Assembly (NCBI GenBank): GCA_041844335.1
Contig: JBGZAX010000061.1
Coordinates: 1 to 7,846 of the forward strand
From: CAUUFM01 sp041844335
GTDB lineage: Bacteria; Bacillota; Clostridia; Lachnospirales; Lachnospiraceae
DNA length: 7,846 nucleotides
Direction of reading: 5' to 3'
Under the pieces are notes generated by a model, which worked only from the letters and a program-made list of their open reading frames with translations, did no database searches and was not told the DNA's origin. Every line of letters starts with the position of its first letter. Positions within the stretch are counted from its first letter, which is position 1. Made by a program: the position numbers and the translations under genes. Of the stretch, positions 1-6,275 are shown one piece after another.

Positions 1-131
1 GATTTTTTTAAGCAGGCACCGGTCTACACATTTCTTACTTAGGCTATTCGATTTGACTTTGAAAGAAATGACAGACTGAGTGCGTCTTTGATTTTTAAAT
101 AATATATAAAAAATATTTGAAAGGATTTTCA
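1..131. other. Upstream region of the MATE transporter gene, no gene identified
   Basis: No complete gene is visible here. Positions 1-90 are fairly mixed in base composition (about 39% G+C by hand count), while 91-118 are almost pure A/T, which fits a promoter melting region and leader ahead of the transporter gene. I could not pair a convincing -35 with a -10: ATGACA at 68-73 and TATAAA at 105-110 are present but badly spaced. A plus-strand frame is open from position 1 to a TAG at 40-42 and could be the tail of an upstream gene, but 13 codons cannot be identified. No riboswitch family was recognised. Confidence 0.4.
120..125 (+). promoter_or_regulatory. Ribosome binding site that sets the MATE transporter start
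   Basis: AAAGGA lies six bases before the ATG at 132. A longer reading from the TTG at 117 would put this site inside the coding region and has no Shine-Dalgarno sequence of its own, so ATG 132 is the better start. Confidence 0.75.
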
Positions 132-1508
132 ATGAACGCTACACTTAGTCTTTCTAAAGAAGAAAATAAAAGCTTTTATAAAAAAACGTTCGCGCTTGTA
201 ATGCCTATGGCTATCCAAAACCTTATCAATGTTGGAGTTACCGCAGCCGATACTGTAATGCTCGGACGGATAGATGAATCAGCCATTTCAGCGGTTTCCT
301 TAGCCAATCAAATATTATTCATATTGGTCTTAATAGTATTCGGAATCACATCAGGAGCCAGTATACTTAATTCGCAGTACTGGGGCAAACAAAATATCAA
401 GGCAATAGAAAATGTACTCGCAATTTCTATTGACATTTCACTTATTGTATCAGCTATATTCACCATAGGAGCAATATTTATTCCGAAAACACTGATGAGT
501 ATTTACAGTCACGATCCTACGGTTATATCTCTTGGCTCTACCTATATGCGAATAGTTTGCGTTACATATATCATCTCTACTGTCACGACTATTTATTTTA
601 ACACACTTCGCAGCATGGAAAGGGTCGTAATATCTACGGTTGTTTACGGAATTTCTCTTTTAATAAACATATCCGTAAACGCTGTTTTAATTTTCGGATT
701 ATTCGGCTTGCCGAGGCTTGGAGTAGTAGGAGCTGCTATAGGCACAATATGTGCCAGAGTGTTTGAGCTGATAGTGGTGATTTATTTATCAAACAAGAAA
801 AACAGCTATTTAAAGATAATTCCGAAATATATGCTTCATGTAGACAGACTGATGTTAAAAGATTTTATCAAATACAGCACTCCTGTAATCATAAATGAGA
901 TGCTTTGGGGAGTGGCAATCTCCGCAAATTCCGCCATAATAGGTCAGATAAGCACCTCGGCGGCTGCCGCAAATGCAATAGCTATGGTCACAAAGCAGCT
1001 GGCTCAGGTGATATCGCTCGGAGTGGCTATGGCTACCGCCGTGATGCTCGGAAAAATGATAGGTGAGGGTGAAAAACAGAGAGTTAAAATTTATGCCAAA
1101 AAATATTTGAAACTATCCTTTGTCTTAGCAAGCATAAGCTGTATTTTGATTCTGTTACTAAAAGATTTACCTATAAAATATATGAAATTAACCCCTGAAG
1201 CAAATATGTATCTATCTCATATGTTGGTGGTCTTAGCATTTATCTTCGTATGTCAGGCAGTAAATACCACTATGATAGTCGGTGTATTTAGAGCCGGCGG
1301 AGACAGTAAAACAGGACTTATAATTGATGTTTCTTCAATGTGGTTATTTTCGATTCCGGCGGGCTTGATTGCAGGCTTTATACTTTATTTAGATGTAAGA
1401 ATTGTCTATATCCTGCTGCTTTTTGATGAAGTGATAAAGGTTCCCATGTGTTTAATAAGGTATAAAAGCAATAAGTGGATAAAAGATGTCACCAGACAGA
1501 CAATTTAA
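132..1508 (+). CDS. MATE family multidrug efflux transporter
   Basis: This is a 458-residue integral membrane protein, the normal length for MATE transporters, which export drugs or other organic cations in exchange for Na+ or H+. About twelve hydrophobic segments fall into two similar halves, roughly residues 15-220 and 245-445. Seen in the sequence are the N-terminal helix with the family signature around Asp40 (ADTVMLGR, 39-46), SQYWGK near 81-86, an amphipathic linker rich in Lys around 221-245, and the second-half GGDSKTG at 389-395. The MATE assignment is strong; the substrate, and whether it belongs to the NorM or DinF branch, cannot be read here. It is a single gene, convergent with coaBC and ending at a shared terminator. 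ATG 132 was chosen over TTG 117 because of the AAAGGA site at 120-125. Confidence 0.92.
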   Translation: MNATLSLSKEENKSFYKKTFALVMPMAIQNLINVGVTAADTVMLGRIDESAISAVSLANQILFILVLIVFGITSGASILNSQYWGKQNIKAIENVLAISIDISLIVSAIFTIGAIFIPKTLMSIYSHDPTVISLGSTYMRIVCVTYIISTVTTIYFNTLRSMERVVISTVVYGISLLINISVNAVLIFGLFGLPRLGVVGAAIGTICARVFELIVVIYLSNKKNSYLKIIPKYMLHVDRLMLKDFIKYSTPVIINEMLWGVAISANSAIIGQISTSAAAANAIAMVTKQLAQVISLGVAMATAVMLGKMIGEGEKQRVKIYAKKYLKLSFVLASISCILILLLKDLPIKYMKLTPEANMYLSHMLVVLAFIFVCQAVNTTMIVGVFRAGGDSKTGLIIDVSSMWLFSIPAGLIAGFILYLDVRIVYILLLFDEVIKVPMCLIRYKSNKWIKDVTRQTI

Positions 1509-1518
1509 ATAGGATATG

Positions 1519-1550
1519 GAAAATGGCGGCTTTTTTAAACCGCCATTTTC
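1519..1550. terminator. Bidirectional intrinsic terminator between two convergent genes
   Basis: A perfect 11-bp stem, GAAAATGGCGG at 1519-1529 pairing with CCGCCATTTTC at 1540-1550, encloses a 10-base T/A-rich loop. The stem ends in an A4/T4 pair, so on either strand the transcript has a G/C-rich core followed by a run of U. It sits 11 bases after the MATE stop and overlaps the last base of the coaBC stop codon (TAG on the minus strand, 1552-1550), so it fits as a terminator for both genes. The U tract is short, so efficiency is uncertain. Confidence 0.8.
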
Positions 1551-2740
1551 TAATTCATAATATTTATAAGCTCATCCAATATCGCATTTGCCACATTATC
1601 CTTTGACATGAGACTAAGCTGTAGTTCTTTATCCCTTGTGATTATTGTAACCTTATTAGTATCATGTGCAAAACCCGCACCATTTTCCAAAAGATTATTT
1701 GCAACTATCATATCTAAATTCTTGGAATTTAATTTCTTTTTAGAGTTTTCTATCAAATTCCTTGTTTCCATAGAAAATCCGCACAATAATTGACCTTTAG
1801 GCTTGTTTTCACTCAAGTGCTTCAATATATCATCGGTTCTTTCAAGCCTTATTTCAAGATTGCTGTCCGACTTTTTGATTTTATGCTCGCTTACATCGGC
1901 AGGTCTATAATCGGCTACAGCGGCTGCCTTTATAATTATATCGTAATTGTCCGAGCTTCCGGTAACTTCATTAAACATATCCTCTGCGCTATCAATATAC
2001 ACAGTTTTTACAAATGGTATTTCAGTTAATGCCCTTGTTCCGCTGACCAATGTCACATTCGCTCCCCTATTTGCCGCCGCTTTAGCTATGGCATAACCCA
2101 TTTTCCCGGTGGAACGGTTCGAAATATATCTAATCGGGTCTATTTTTTCTTTAGTAGGTCCTGCTGTTACAAGTATATTTTTATTTATAAGATCTTTTTG
2201 ACTTATAGCTTTTTCTATATAAGAGTAAAGAATTTCAGGCTCCGGCATTTTTCCTATTCCGGTGTCTTTACAGGCCAACAGACCTGTAGCCGGAGTAATC
2301 ACCTCCACACCGTATCGTTTCAGCTTATCAATATTATCGACGGTTATAGGATTATTGTACATCTGCGTATTCATGGAGGGGGCAACTATTTTTGTACATG
2401 TGCTTGCCAAAAAAGTAGTGGTCAGCATATCGTCTGCAATACCGTGTGCTGTCTTAGCTATAATATCAGCGGTAGCCGGAGCTATTAAAAATACATCGGC
2501 TTCTTTAGCAAGGGATATATGCTCAACATCAAAATTAAAGTTTCTGTCAAAGGTGTCTACTATACATTTATTAGAGGTTAATGTTTCAAATGTGGTTTTT
2601 GTGATAAAATTAGTCGCATTTTTCGTCATTAACACGTGTGTATCAAAGCTCGCCTTTGAAAGTATACTGCATAATGAAGCTATTTTATACGCGGCTATTC
2701 CTCCGGAAACACCTATAATTACCGTTTTTTTATTTGACAT
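1550..2740 (-). CDS. coaBC: Bifunctional phosphopantothenoylcysteine decarboxylase / phosphopantothenate-cysteine ligase
   Basis: This cytoplasmic enzyme carries out two consecutive steps of coenzyme A synthesis: CTP-dependent joining of cysteine to 4'-phosphopantothenate (CoaB) and FMN-dependent decarboxylation of the product to 4'-phosphopantetheine (CoaC). At 396 residues it has the usual fused length. The CoaC half (about 1-180) has the flavin-binding GVSGGIAAYK at 10-19, the catalytic His74 in VEHISLAK, PSMN at 121-124, and the active-site Cys157 in LLACKDTGIGKMPEP. The CoaB half (about 185-396) has TAGPT at 192-196, ISNRSTGKMG at 206-215, AAVADY at 273-278 and KIKK at 287-290. His74, Asn124 and Cys157 match His75, Asn125 and Cys158 of E. 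coli Dfp. The frame stays open 18 codons further upstream, but the -35 element lies there; ATG 2740 has an AAAGGGGA site and lies about 20 bases after the predicted transcription start. Confidence 0.95.
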   Translation of the reverse strand: MSNKKTVIIGVSGGIAAYKIASLCSILSKASFDTHVLMTKNATNFITKTTFETLTSNKCIVDTFDRNFNFDVEHISLAKEADVFLIAPATADIIAKTAHGIADDMLTTTFLASTCTKIVAPSMNTQMYNNPITVDNIDKLKRYGVEVITPATGLLACKDTGIGKMPEPEILYSYIEKAISQKDLINKNILVTAGPTKEKIDPIRYISNRSTGKMGYAIAKAAANRGANVTLVSGTRALTEIPFVKTVYIDSAEDMFNEVTGSSDNYDIIIKAAAVADYRPADVSEHKIKKSDSNLEIRLERTDDILKHLSENKPKGQLLCGFSMETRNLIENSKKKLNSKNLDMIVANNLLENGAGFAHDTNKVTIITRDKELQLSLMSKDNVANAILDELINIMN

Positions 2741-2744
2741 AAAT

Positions 2745-2752
2745 TCCCCTTT
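2745..2752 (-). promoter_or_regulatory. Ribosome binding site of coaBC
   Basis: On the minus strand AAAGGGGA precedes the ATG at 2740-2738 by four bases. It supports this start over the in-frame ATG codons at 2761 and 2794, which lie at or upstream of the predicted transcription start. Confidence 0.7.
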
Positions 2753-2765
2753 GCCTTTCATAACA

Positions 2766-2794
2766 ATTATCACATAAATGCTGAACCGTTTCAA
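2766..2794 (-). promoter_or_regulatory. Sigma-70/SigA-type promoter of coaBC
   Basis: On the minus strand TTGAAA (2794-2789) is a -35 element with five of six consensus bases. It is followed by an exact 17-base spacer and GATAAT (2771-2766), a -10 element with five of six matches, preceded by the extended -10 dinucleotide TG one base away. Transcription should start near 2759, giving a leader of about 20 bases that still contains the Shine-Dalgarno site. No operator repeat was noticed around it. Confidence 0.7.
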
Positions 2795-2802
2795 AGTCTT
2801 GA

Positions 2803-2904
2803 TCAGGCGTACTCAAACAATTCATAAGGCGAACATTTCAGATAAGCCGAGAGAATTTGTTTGTTCAAGGCGAGCCAATTTGTCAATATCCGAACAGTCG
2901 ACAT
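2803..2904 (-). CDS. Possible 33-residue small ORF, doubtful
   Basis: An ATG four bases after the stop of the preceding ATPase gene opens a 33-codon frame ending in TGA. The peptide starts MSTVRILTNW and ends YELFEYA, with a fairly hydrophobic, helix-prone middle. Its position would suit translational coupling to the ABC operon, and its G+C is a little higher than expected for a spacer in this genome. Against it, no Shine-Dalgarno site precedes the ATG, a frame this short occurs easily by chance, and I do not recognise the peptide. No function is proposed. Confidence 0.15.
   Translation of the reverse strand: MSTVRILTNWLALNKQILSAYLKCSPYELFEYA
2814..2863. repeat. Imperfect inverted repeat in the spacer upstream of coaBC
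   Basis: CAAACAATTC at 2814-2823 is the reverse complement of GAATTTGTTTG at 2853-2863 except for one extra base, giving a 10-bp stem with a single bulge around a 29-base loop. In the loop GGC and GCC could pair three bases more. No U-run follows on the minus strand, so it is not a standard terminator for the ABC operon. It may be a 3' structure of that transcript, a protein-binding palindrome or chance. Confidence 0.35.
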
Positions 2905-2908
2905 TAAA

Positions 2909-3625
2909 TCATTCAAGTAATGATGCCCTTATCAGATCCTTTGTAAATTCAGATTTAGGATTTAAAAAAATGTCCTTTGTATCGCCTATTTCTATTATTT
3001 TCCCTTTATTCATGACCATTACCCTATCACATATCTGATAAATAACATTTATATCATGAGAAATAAATAAATATGTAAGATTATGTTTTTTCTTTAATTT
3101 TTTTAAAAGTCCAAGTATTCTTTGCTGTACAGTCACATCAAGAGATGATGTCGCTTCGTCCAACACTATAAACTTGCTTCCTCCTATTAATGCTATTCCA
3201 ACGCAAACCCTCTGTCTTTGCCCACCCGACAGCTCTATAGGATATCTGTTATAATAACTTTCATCTAAACCTATGTCTAACAGCATCTGTTCTGCTTTAA
3301 TTCTCATATCGCTCTTCGACATCTTATTTTGACATCTTAAGGGCTCCTCTAACAGCCAGCCTATTTTTTTTACCTTATTTAAGGCAGATAAAGAATCCTG
3401 AAAGACCATCATAGGATTTTTATACTTCAATATAATATCTCCCTTATATGACACATCCATACCAAGTATGGCCTTGGCAAGCGAGGTCTTTCCGCAGCCG
3501 CTTGCTCCAAGCATACCCATGACCTCCCCATCAAATATATCAAAGCCTATATTATTCAGAATGATATTTTTTTTATAATAAACGCTCAAATTCCTTATAG
3601 TTACAGCATTTATATCATTGCTCAT
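2909..3625 (-). CDS. ABC transporter ATP-binding protein, DppF/OppF/NikE type
   Basis: This is the second ATPase of the importer, 238 residues, and should sit on the cytoplasmic face of the permeases. All nucleotide-binding motifs are present: Walker A GASGCGKT at 40-47, Q-loop Gln76, ABC signature LSGGQRQR at 132-139, Walker B ending in Asp156-Glu157, D-loop SSLD at 160-163, and switch His190 in ISHD. The protein stops just after SEFTKDLI (225-232), the place where classical DppF/OppF proteins carry the HPYT segment and a longer tail, so it is nearer NikE or CntF in length. It is the last gene of the operon and the only one set apart, by 85 bases. The start has AAGGAT at 3636-3631, six bases or less from the ATG. 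The membership of the peptide/nickel ATPase family is firm; the substrate is not. Confidence 0.88.
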   Translation of the reverse strand: MSNDINAVTIRNLSVYYKKNIILNNIGFDIFDGEVMGMLGASGCGKTSLAKAILGMDVSYKGDIILKYKNPMMVFQDSLSALNKVKKIGWLLEEPLRCQNKMSKSDMRIKAEQMLLDIGLDESYYNRYPIELSGGQRQRVCVGIALIGGSKFIVLDEATSSLDVTVQQRILGLLKKLKKKHNLTYLFISHDINVIYQICDRVMVMNKGKIIEIGDTKDIFLNPKSEFTKDLIRASLLE

Positions 3626-3630
3626 TTTTT

Positions 3631-3636
3631 ATCCTT
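3631..3636 (-). promoter_or_regulatory. Ribosome binding site of the second ATPase gene
   Basis: AAGGAT on the minus strand lies five bases before the ATG at 3625-3623. The 85-base gap behind it (3626-3710) is very A/T-rich and holds a weak A/T-only inverted repeat (TATATAA at 3641-3647 with TTATATA at 3658-3664). I found no well-spaced promoter in the gap, so this gene is probably read from the operon transcript with its own translation start. Confidence 0.65.
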
Positions 3637-3710
3637 ATCATATATAACATCAAATTTTTATATAACACCGCAAATACATAAATTCTTTAAATACCTTATA
3701 ATATAATTAT

Positions 3711-4505
3711 TCATTTATTCCAAATTTTTAACGAAGAAATCAATTTTTTCGTATATTCTTCACTTGGATTTTCAAATAATTCCAATGTATCACCGAACTC
3801 CACCACTTTAGCTCTCTGCATCACAATAACTCTGCTACACAGCTTTTTTATAACCAGCAAATTATGAGAAATAAATATAATTCCCACTCCCATTTCAATA
3901 TTTATCTTTTTTAAAAGATCAATTATCTTCGCCTGAACACACACATCAAGTGCAGTAGTCGGCTCATCTGCTATTAAAAGCTTAGGCGAATGTATTATAG
4001 CAGAAGCTATCATCACCCTTTGTCTCATTCCGCCTGACAATTGATGCGGGTACATAGAATAAACCTTATCGGCATCGGATATTTCGACCAATTTAAGCAT
4101 ATTAATCGCTCTTTCTTTTCTTGATTTGGCGGACAGGTCGGTGTGCAATAAAAGATTTTCCTCTATTTGTCTGCCGATTTTATATACGGGATTTAGAGAG
4201 GTTAAAGGCTCCTGAAAAATCATTCCTATTTTACTGCCGCAGATTTTTCTTTTATCTATTTCTTTTAATTTCAAAATATCATTATTTAAAAAGCTTATAC
4301 TGCCTCCGGTGATTTGGGCATCGCTTGGCAAAATTCCGTCTATTGCACTTGCCGTCATGGTTTTGCCTGAACCCGATTCTCCTACTATTCCGAATATTTC
4401 CCTCTCCTTCATAGACATAGAAAAATCATCCACCACCGCAGTATTTATCCCGTTGTTATTAAATTTAATCGTTAAATTGCTTACTTTCAGCATTTCGTTT
4501 GCCAC
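3711..4505 (-). CDS. ABC transporter ATP-binding protein, DppD/OppD/NikD type
   Basis: This is the first ATPase of the importer, 264 residues. Motifs seen are Walker A GESGSGKT at 42-49, Q-loop Gln98 followed by EPLTSLNP typical of the DppD/OppD/NikD group, ABC signature LSGGMRQR at 156-163, Walker B ending in Asp180-Glu181, D-loop TALD at 184-187, and switch His214 in ISHN. OppD and DppD run to about 330 residues with a Cys-containing C-terminal region; this protein ends soon after SEEYTKKLI (248-256) and is closer to NikD in size. It overlaps the upstream permease gene by 41 bases in another frame. The chosen start is GTG 4505, because GAGGG lies eight bases before it; the in-frame ATG at 4493 has no comparable site and would still overlap by 29 bases. 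Confidence 0.88.
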   Translation of the reverse strand: MANEMLKVSNLTIKFNNNGINTAVVDDFSMSMKEREIFGIVGESGSGKTMTASAIDGILPSDAQITGGSISFLNNDILKLKEIDKRKICGSKIGMIFQEPLTSLNPVYKIGRQIEENLLLHTDLSAKSRKERAINMLKLVEISDADKVYSMYPHQLSGGMRQRVMIASAIIHSPKLLIADEPTTALDVCVQAKIIDLLKKINIEMGVGIIFISHNLLVIKKLCSRVIVMQRAKVVEFGDTLELFENPSEEYTKKLISSLKIWNK

Positions 4506-5319
4506 GAGCTATACCCTCACTTATCATACTGAAACCCAAGATCAATAGCACAATAAAACCGCCGGTAAACAGGCTGTACCACGGTGCCGTAGCTATATAA
4601 CCCTGCGACTCCGACAACATTTTACCCAAAGACGCCTCATTAGGGCGAACTCCCACTCCTATAAAACTAAGTGCCGCCTCCGCCAAAATGGCATTATTAA
4701 AACCTATAGCAACGGTAGATATAATCACAGGCAGAGCATTAGGCAATATATGCACGAATATTATTCTTAAATCGGAGACCTTCATGAGGCGTGCCAAGCT
4801 CACAAAGTCTTTGTTCTTAAGTTTTATCACCTCTCCTCTTATCATCCTTGTATAGCTTGGGATAAAGATAATGCCGAGAGTAATAATCAATTTCTCTTTT
4901 CCGACTCCAAATACGCTGACGAATATCAGTGCCAGTAAAACGCTCGGAAAAGCCAATATAGCATCATTAATTCTCATAATCACTTCATCTATTATACCGC
5001 CGTAATAGCCTGTAAAGGCACCTATGACTATTCCAAAAAACAACCCTATAATCACAGTTAAAAATCCTGTGGTCAAAGTAAATCCGCTGCCTATCATCAC
5101 TCTGCTTAATATATCTCTTCCCATATTATCACAGCCAAAAGGGTGCGATATATTAGGAGCGGCAAGTTTTGTTTCTACAGACATAGCGGCAGGATCAAAC
5201 GGAGTCCAAAAAAAACCCGTCACTATCACCGATATCATAAAAATTGACAGAACAAACCCCATTATAAAAAGAGAATTATTAAGTCTTTGATATATAGGAT
5301 TTTTGCTTATAAATCTCAT
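4465..5319 (-). CDS. ABC transporter permease, DppC/OppC/NikC type
   Basis: This 284-residue inner-membrane subunit pairs with the neighbouring DppB-type permease to form the translocation channel. It has about six membrane segments: near 17-39, 79-104, 118-138, 142-158, 190-216 and 249-270. The family motif HPFGCDNMGRDILSR is at 59-73. The cytoplasmic loop that docks on the ATPase reads SLARLMKVSDLRIIFVHILPN (part of 174-194), followed by EAALSFIGVG at 214-223. In the docking loop Lys180 takes the place where most relatives have Gly. The start codon follows the stop of the preceding permease by one base, with AAGGT eight bases before it, so translation is probably coupled. The 3' end overlaps the next ATPase gene. 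Confidence 0.9.
   Translation of the reverse strand: MRFISKNPIYQRLNNSLFIMGFVLSIFMISVIVTGFFWTPFDPAAMSVETKLAAPNISHPFGCDNMGRDILSRVMIGSGFTLTTGFLTVIIGLFFGIVIGAFTGYYGGIIDEVIMRINDAILAFPSVLLALIFVSVFGVGKEKLIITLGIIFIPSYTRMIRGEVIKLKNKDFVSLARLMKVSDLRIIFVHILPNALPVIISTVAIGFNNAILAEAALSFIGVGVRPNEASLGKMLSESQGYIATAPWYSLFTGGFIVLLILGFSMISEGIARGKRNAESKQFND
4514..4518 (-). promoter_or_regulatory. Ribosome binding site that supports a GTG start for the first ATPase
   Basis: GAGGG on the minus strand lies inside the end of the permease gene, eight bases before GTG 4505-4503. This favours the GTG as the start over the ATG four codons downstream and explains the 41-base gene overlap. Confidence 0.55.
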
Positions 5320-5320
5320 C

Positions 5321-6268
5321 TTATTTTACCTTCAGCCTCGGGTCTAATAGACTATATGTCAAGTCTACCAAAATATTAACAGATACTATTACTATTGCTA
5401 TCACTAAAATAATAGCTTGTACCAGGGGATAATCTCTATTAGAAATTCCGTTTACCAGCAACCTGCTGATACCGGGTACATCAAAAACCTGTTCCACCAC
5501 TATTCCGGCAGCCAGAATGTCTGTTATTGTCATTCCAAGAAAGGTAATAATCGGTAAAAGGGAATTTTTAAGCACATGTGACAATAATATTCTGATCTTC
5601 GAATTACCTCTGCTTATTGCCGTTTTTACATAAGGGCTGTTATATTCGGCTCTTATGTTACCTGTAAGTAACCTTATAGTCATGGCACACTTCGGCATAG
5701 CTATAGCAATTGACGGAAATATCATATATTTAATAAATTCTATAAAGTTTTCCTTATATGATACAAATTTCCCAGGTATAAACATCTTAAAAATAAAACC
5801 ACAGACCAATGTGATTATCATGCCCGAAAAAAATGCCGGTATAGACATCACTATCTGATTTGTTACAACCAATATTTTTTCAATCGGACTATCTTTTACT
5901 AAAGCGGAAATAATAGATACCGTCAAGCCTATTCCAACCACTATAAGCATAGCTATAAGAGCCATTGTAGCAGTAATAATCAGCTTTTCTCCTATTATAT
6001 TCGATACCTTGTCTTTATATATAAAAGAGTCGCCAAAGTTTCCATTGGCTATCTTCCCTATATATTTTAAATATCTGGTTAGTATAGGCTCATTTAAACC
6101 CAATTTTTCACGTAATTCATTAATCTGTTCAGTGCTTGCCTCGGTACCCAATATCACTAAAGCCGCATCCGATTTTACAAGCTCAAAGCCGAAGAATGTC
6201 AATAATGTTATTATCACAACCGTTATAAACATTCCCGACAGCTTTTTAAAAAATAGTTTTGTATTCAT
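5321..6268 (-). CDS. ABC transporter permease, DppB/OppB/NikB type
   Basis: This is the first permease of the importer, 315 residues, close to the family norm. Membrane segments are near 12-29, 97-122, 133-161, 179-201, 238-259 and 283-305. After the first segment comes the external region with the family pattern ASTEQINELREKLGLNEP (44-61) and GNFGDSF (76-82); the usual PGDP box before it is replaced by VKSDAAL (31-37). The ATPase-docking loop is around 214-236 (YVKTAISRGNSKIR onward), and the C-terminus ends LLDPRLKVK, as expected. The gene starts seven bases after the binding-protein stop codon and has no clear Shine-Dalgarno site, so it probably depends on ribosomes arriving from upstream. 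Its position between the binding protein and the second permease is the standard order for dpp/opp/nik operons. Confidence 0.9.
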   Translation of the reverse strand: MNTKLFFKKLSGMFITVVIITLLTFFGFELVKSDAALVILGTEASTEQINELREKLGLNEPILTRYLKYIGKIANGNFGDSFIYKDKVSNIIGEKLIITATMALIAMLIVVGIGLTVSIISALVKDSPIEKILVVTNQIVMSIPAFFSGMIITLVCGFIFKMFIPGKFVSYKENFIEFIKYMIFPSIAIAMPKCAMTIRLLTGNIRAEYNSPYVKTAISRGNSKIRILLSHVLKNSLLPIITFLGMTITDILAAGIVVEQVFDVPGISRLLVNGISNRDYPLVQAIILVIAIVIVSVNILVDLTYSLLDPRLKVK

Positions 6269-6275
6269 TAATGTA

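Noticed and set aside
55..64. GACTTTGAAA shared with the minus strand at 2799-2790, taken as a common regulatory element
   Set aside because: It is only 10 bases long; in the coaBC promoter it covers the -35, but near the MATE gene no -10 follows at a workable distance, so chance is enough.
117..131. TTG start giving a five-residue longer MATE transporter
   Set aside because: It would place the clear AAAGGA ribosome binding site inside the coding region; ATG 132 has correct spacing to that site.
1..131. Riboswitch controlling the efflux transporter, such as a guanidine-type leader
   Set aside because: The leader is short and I could not find the conserved stems or sequence boxes of a known riboswitch, nor a terminator ahead of the gene.
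2741..2794. 18-codon N-terminal extension of CoaBC starting at ATG 2794
   Set aside because: The extension covers the -35 and -10 elements and the Shine-Dalgarno site, and the family begins close to MSNKKTVIIGVSGG.
2262..3038. Plus-strand open frames of 86 to 171 codons opposite coaBC and the second ATPase
   Set aside because: They lie antisense to genes with complete conserved motifs, have no recognisable domains and no ribosome binding sites; they are by-products of codon use on the other strand.
3641..3664. A/T-only hairpin as a terminator between the ATPase genes
   Set aside because: It has no G/C core and sits directly before the ribosome binding site of the next gene in the same operon.
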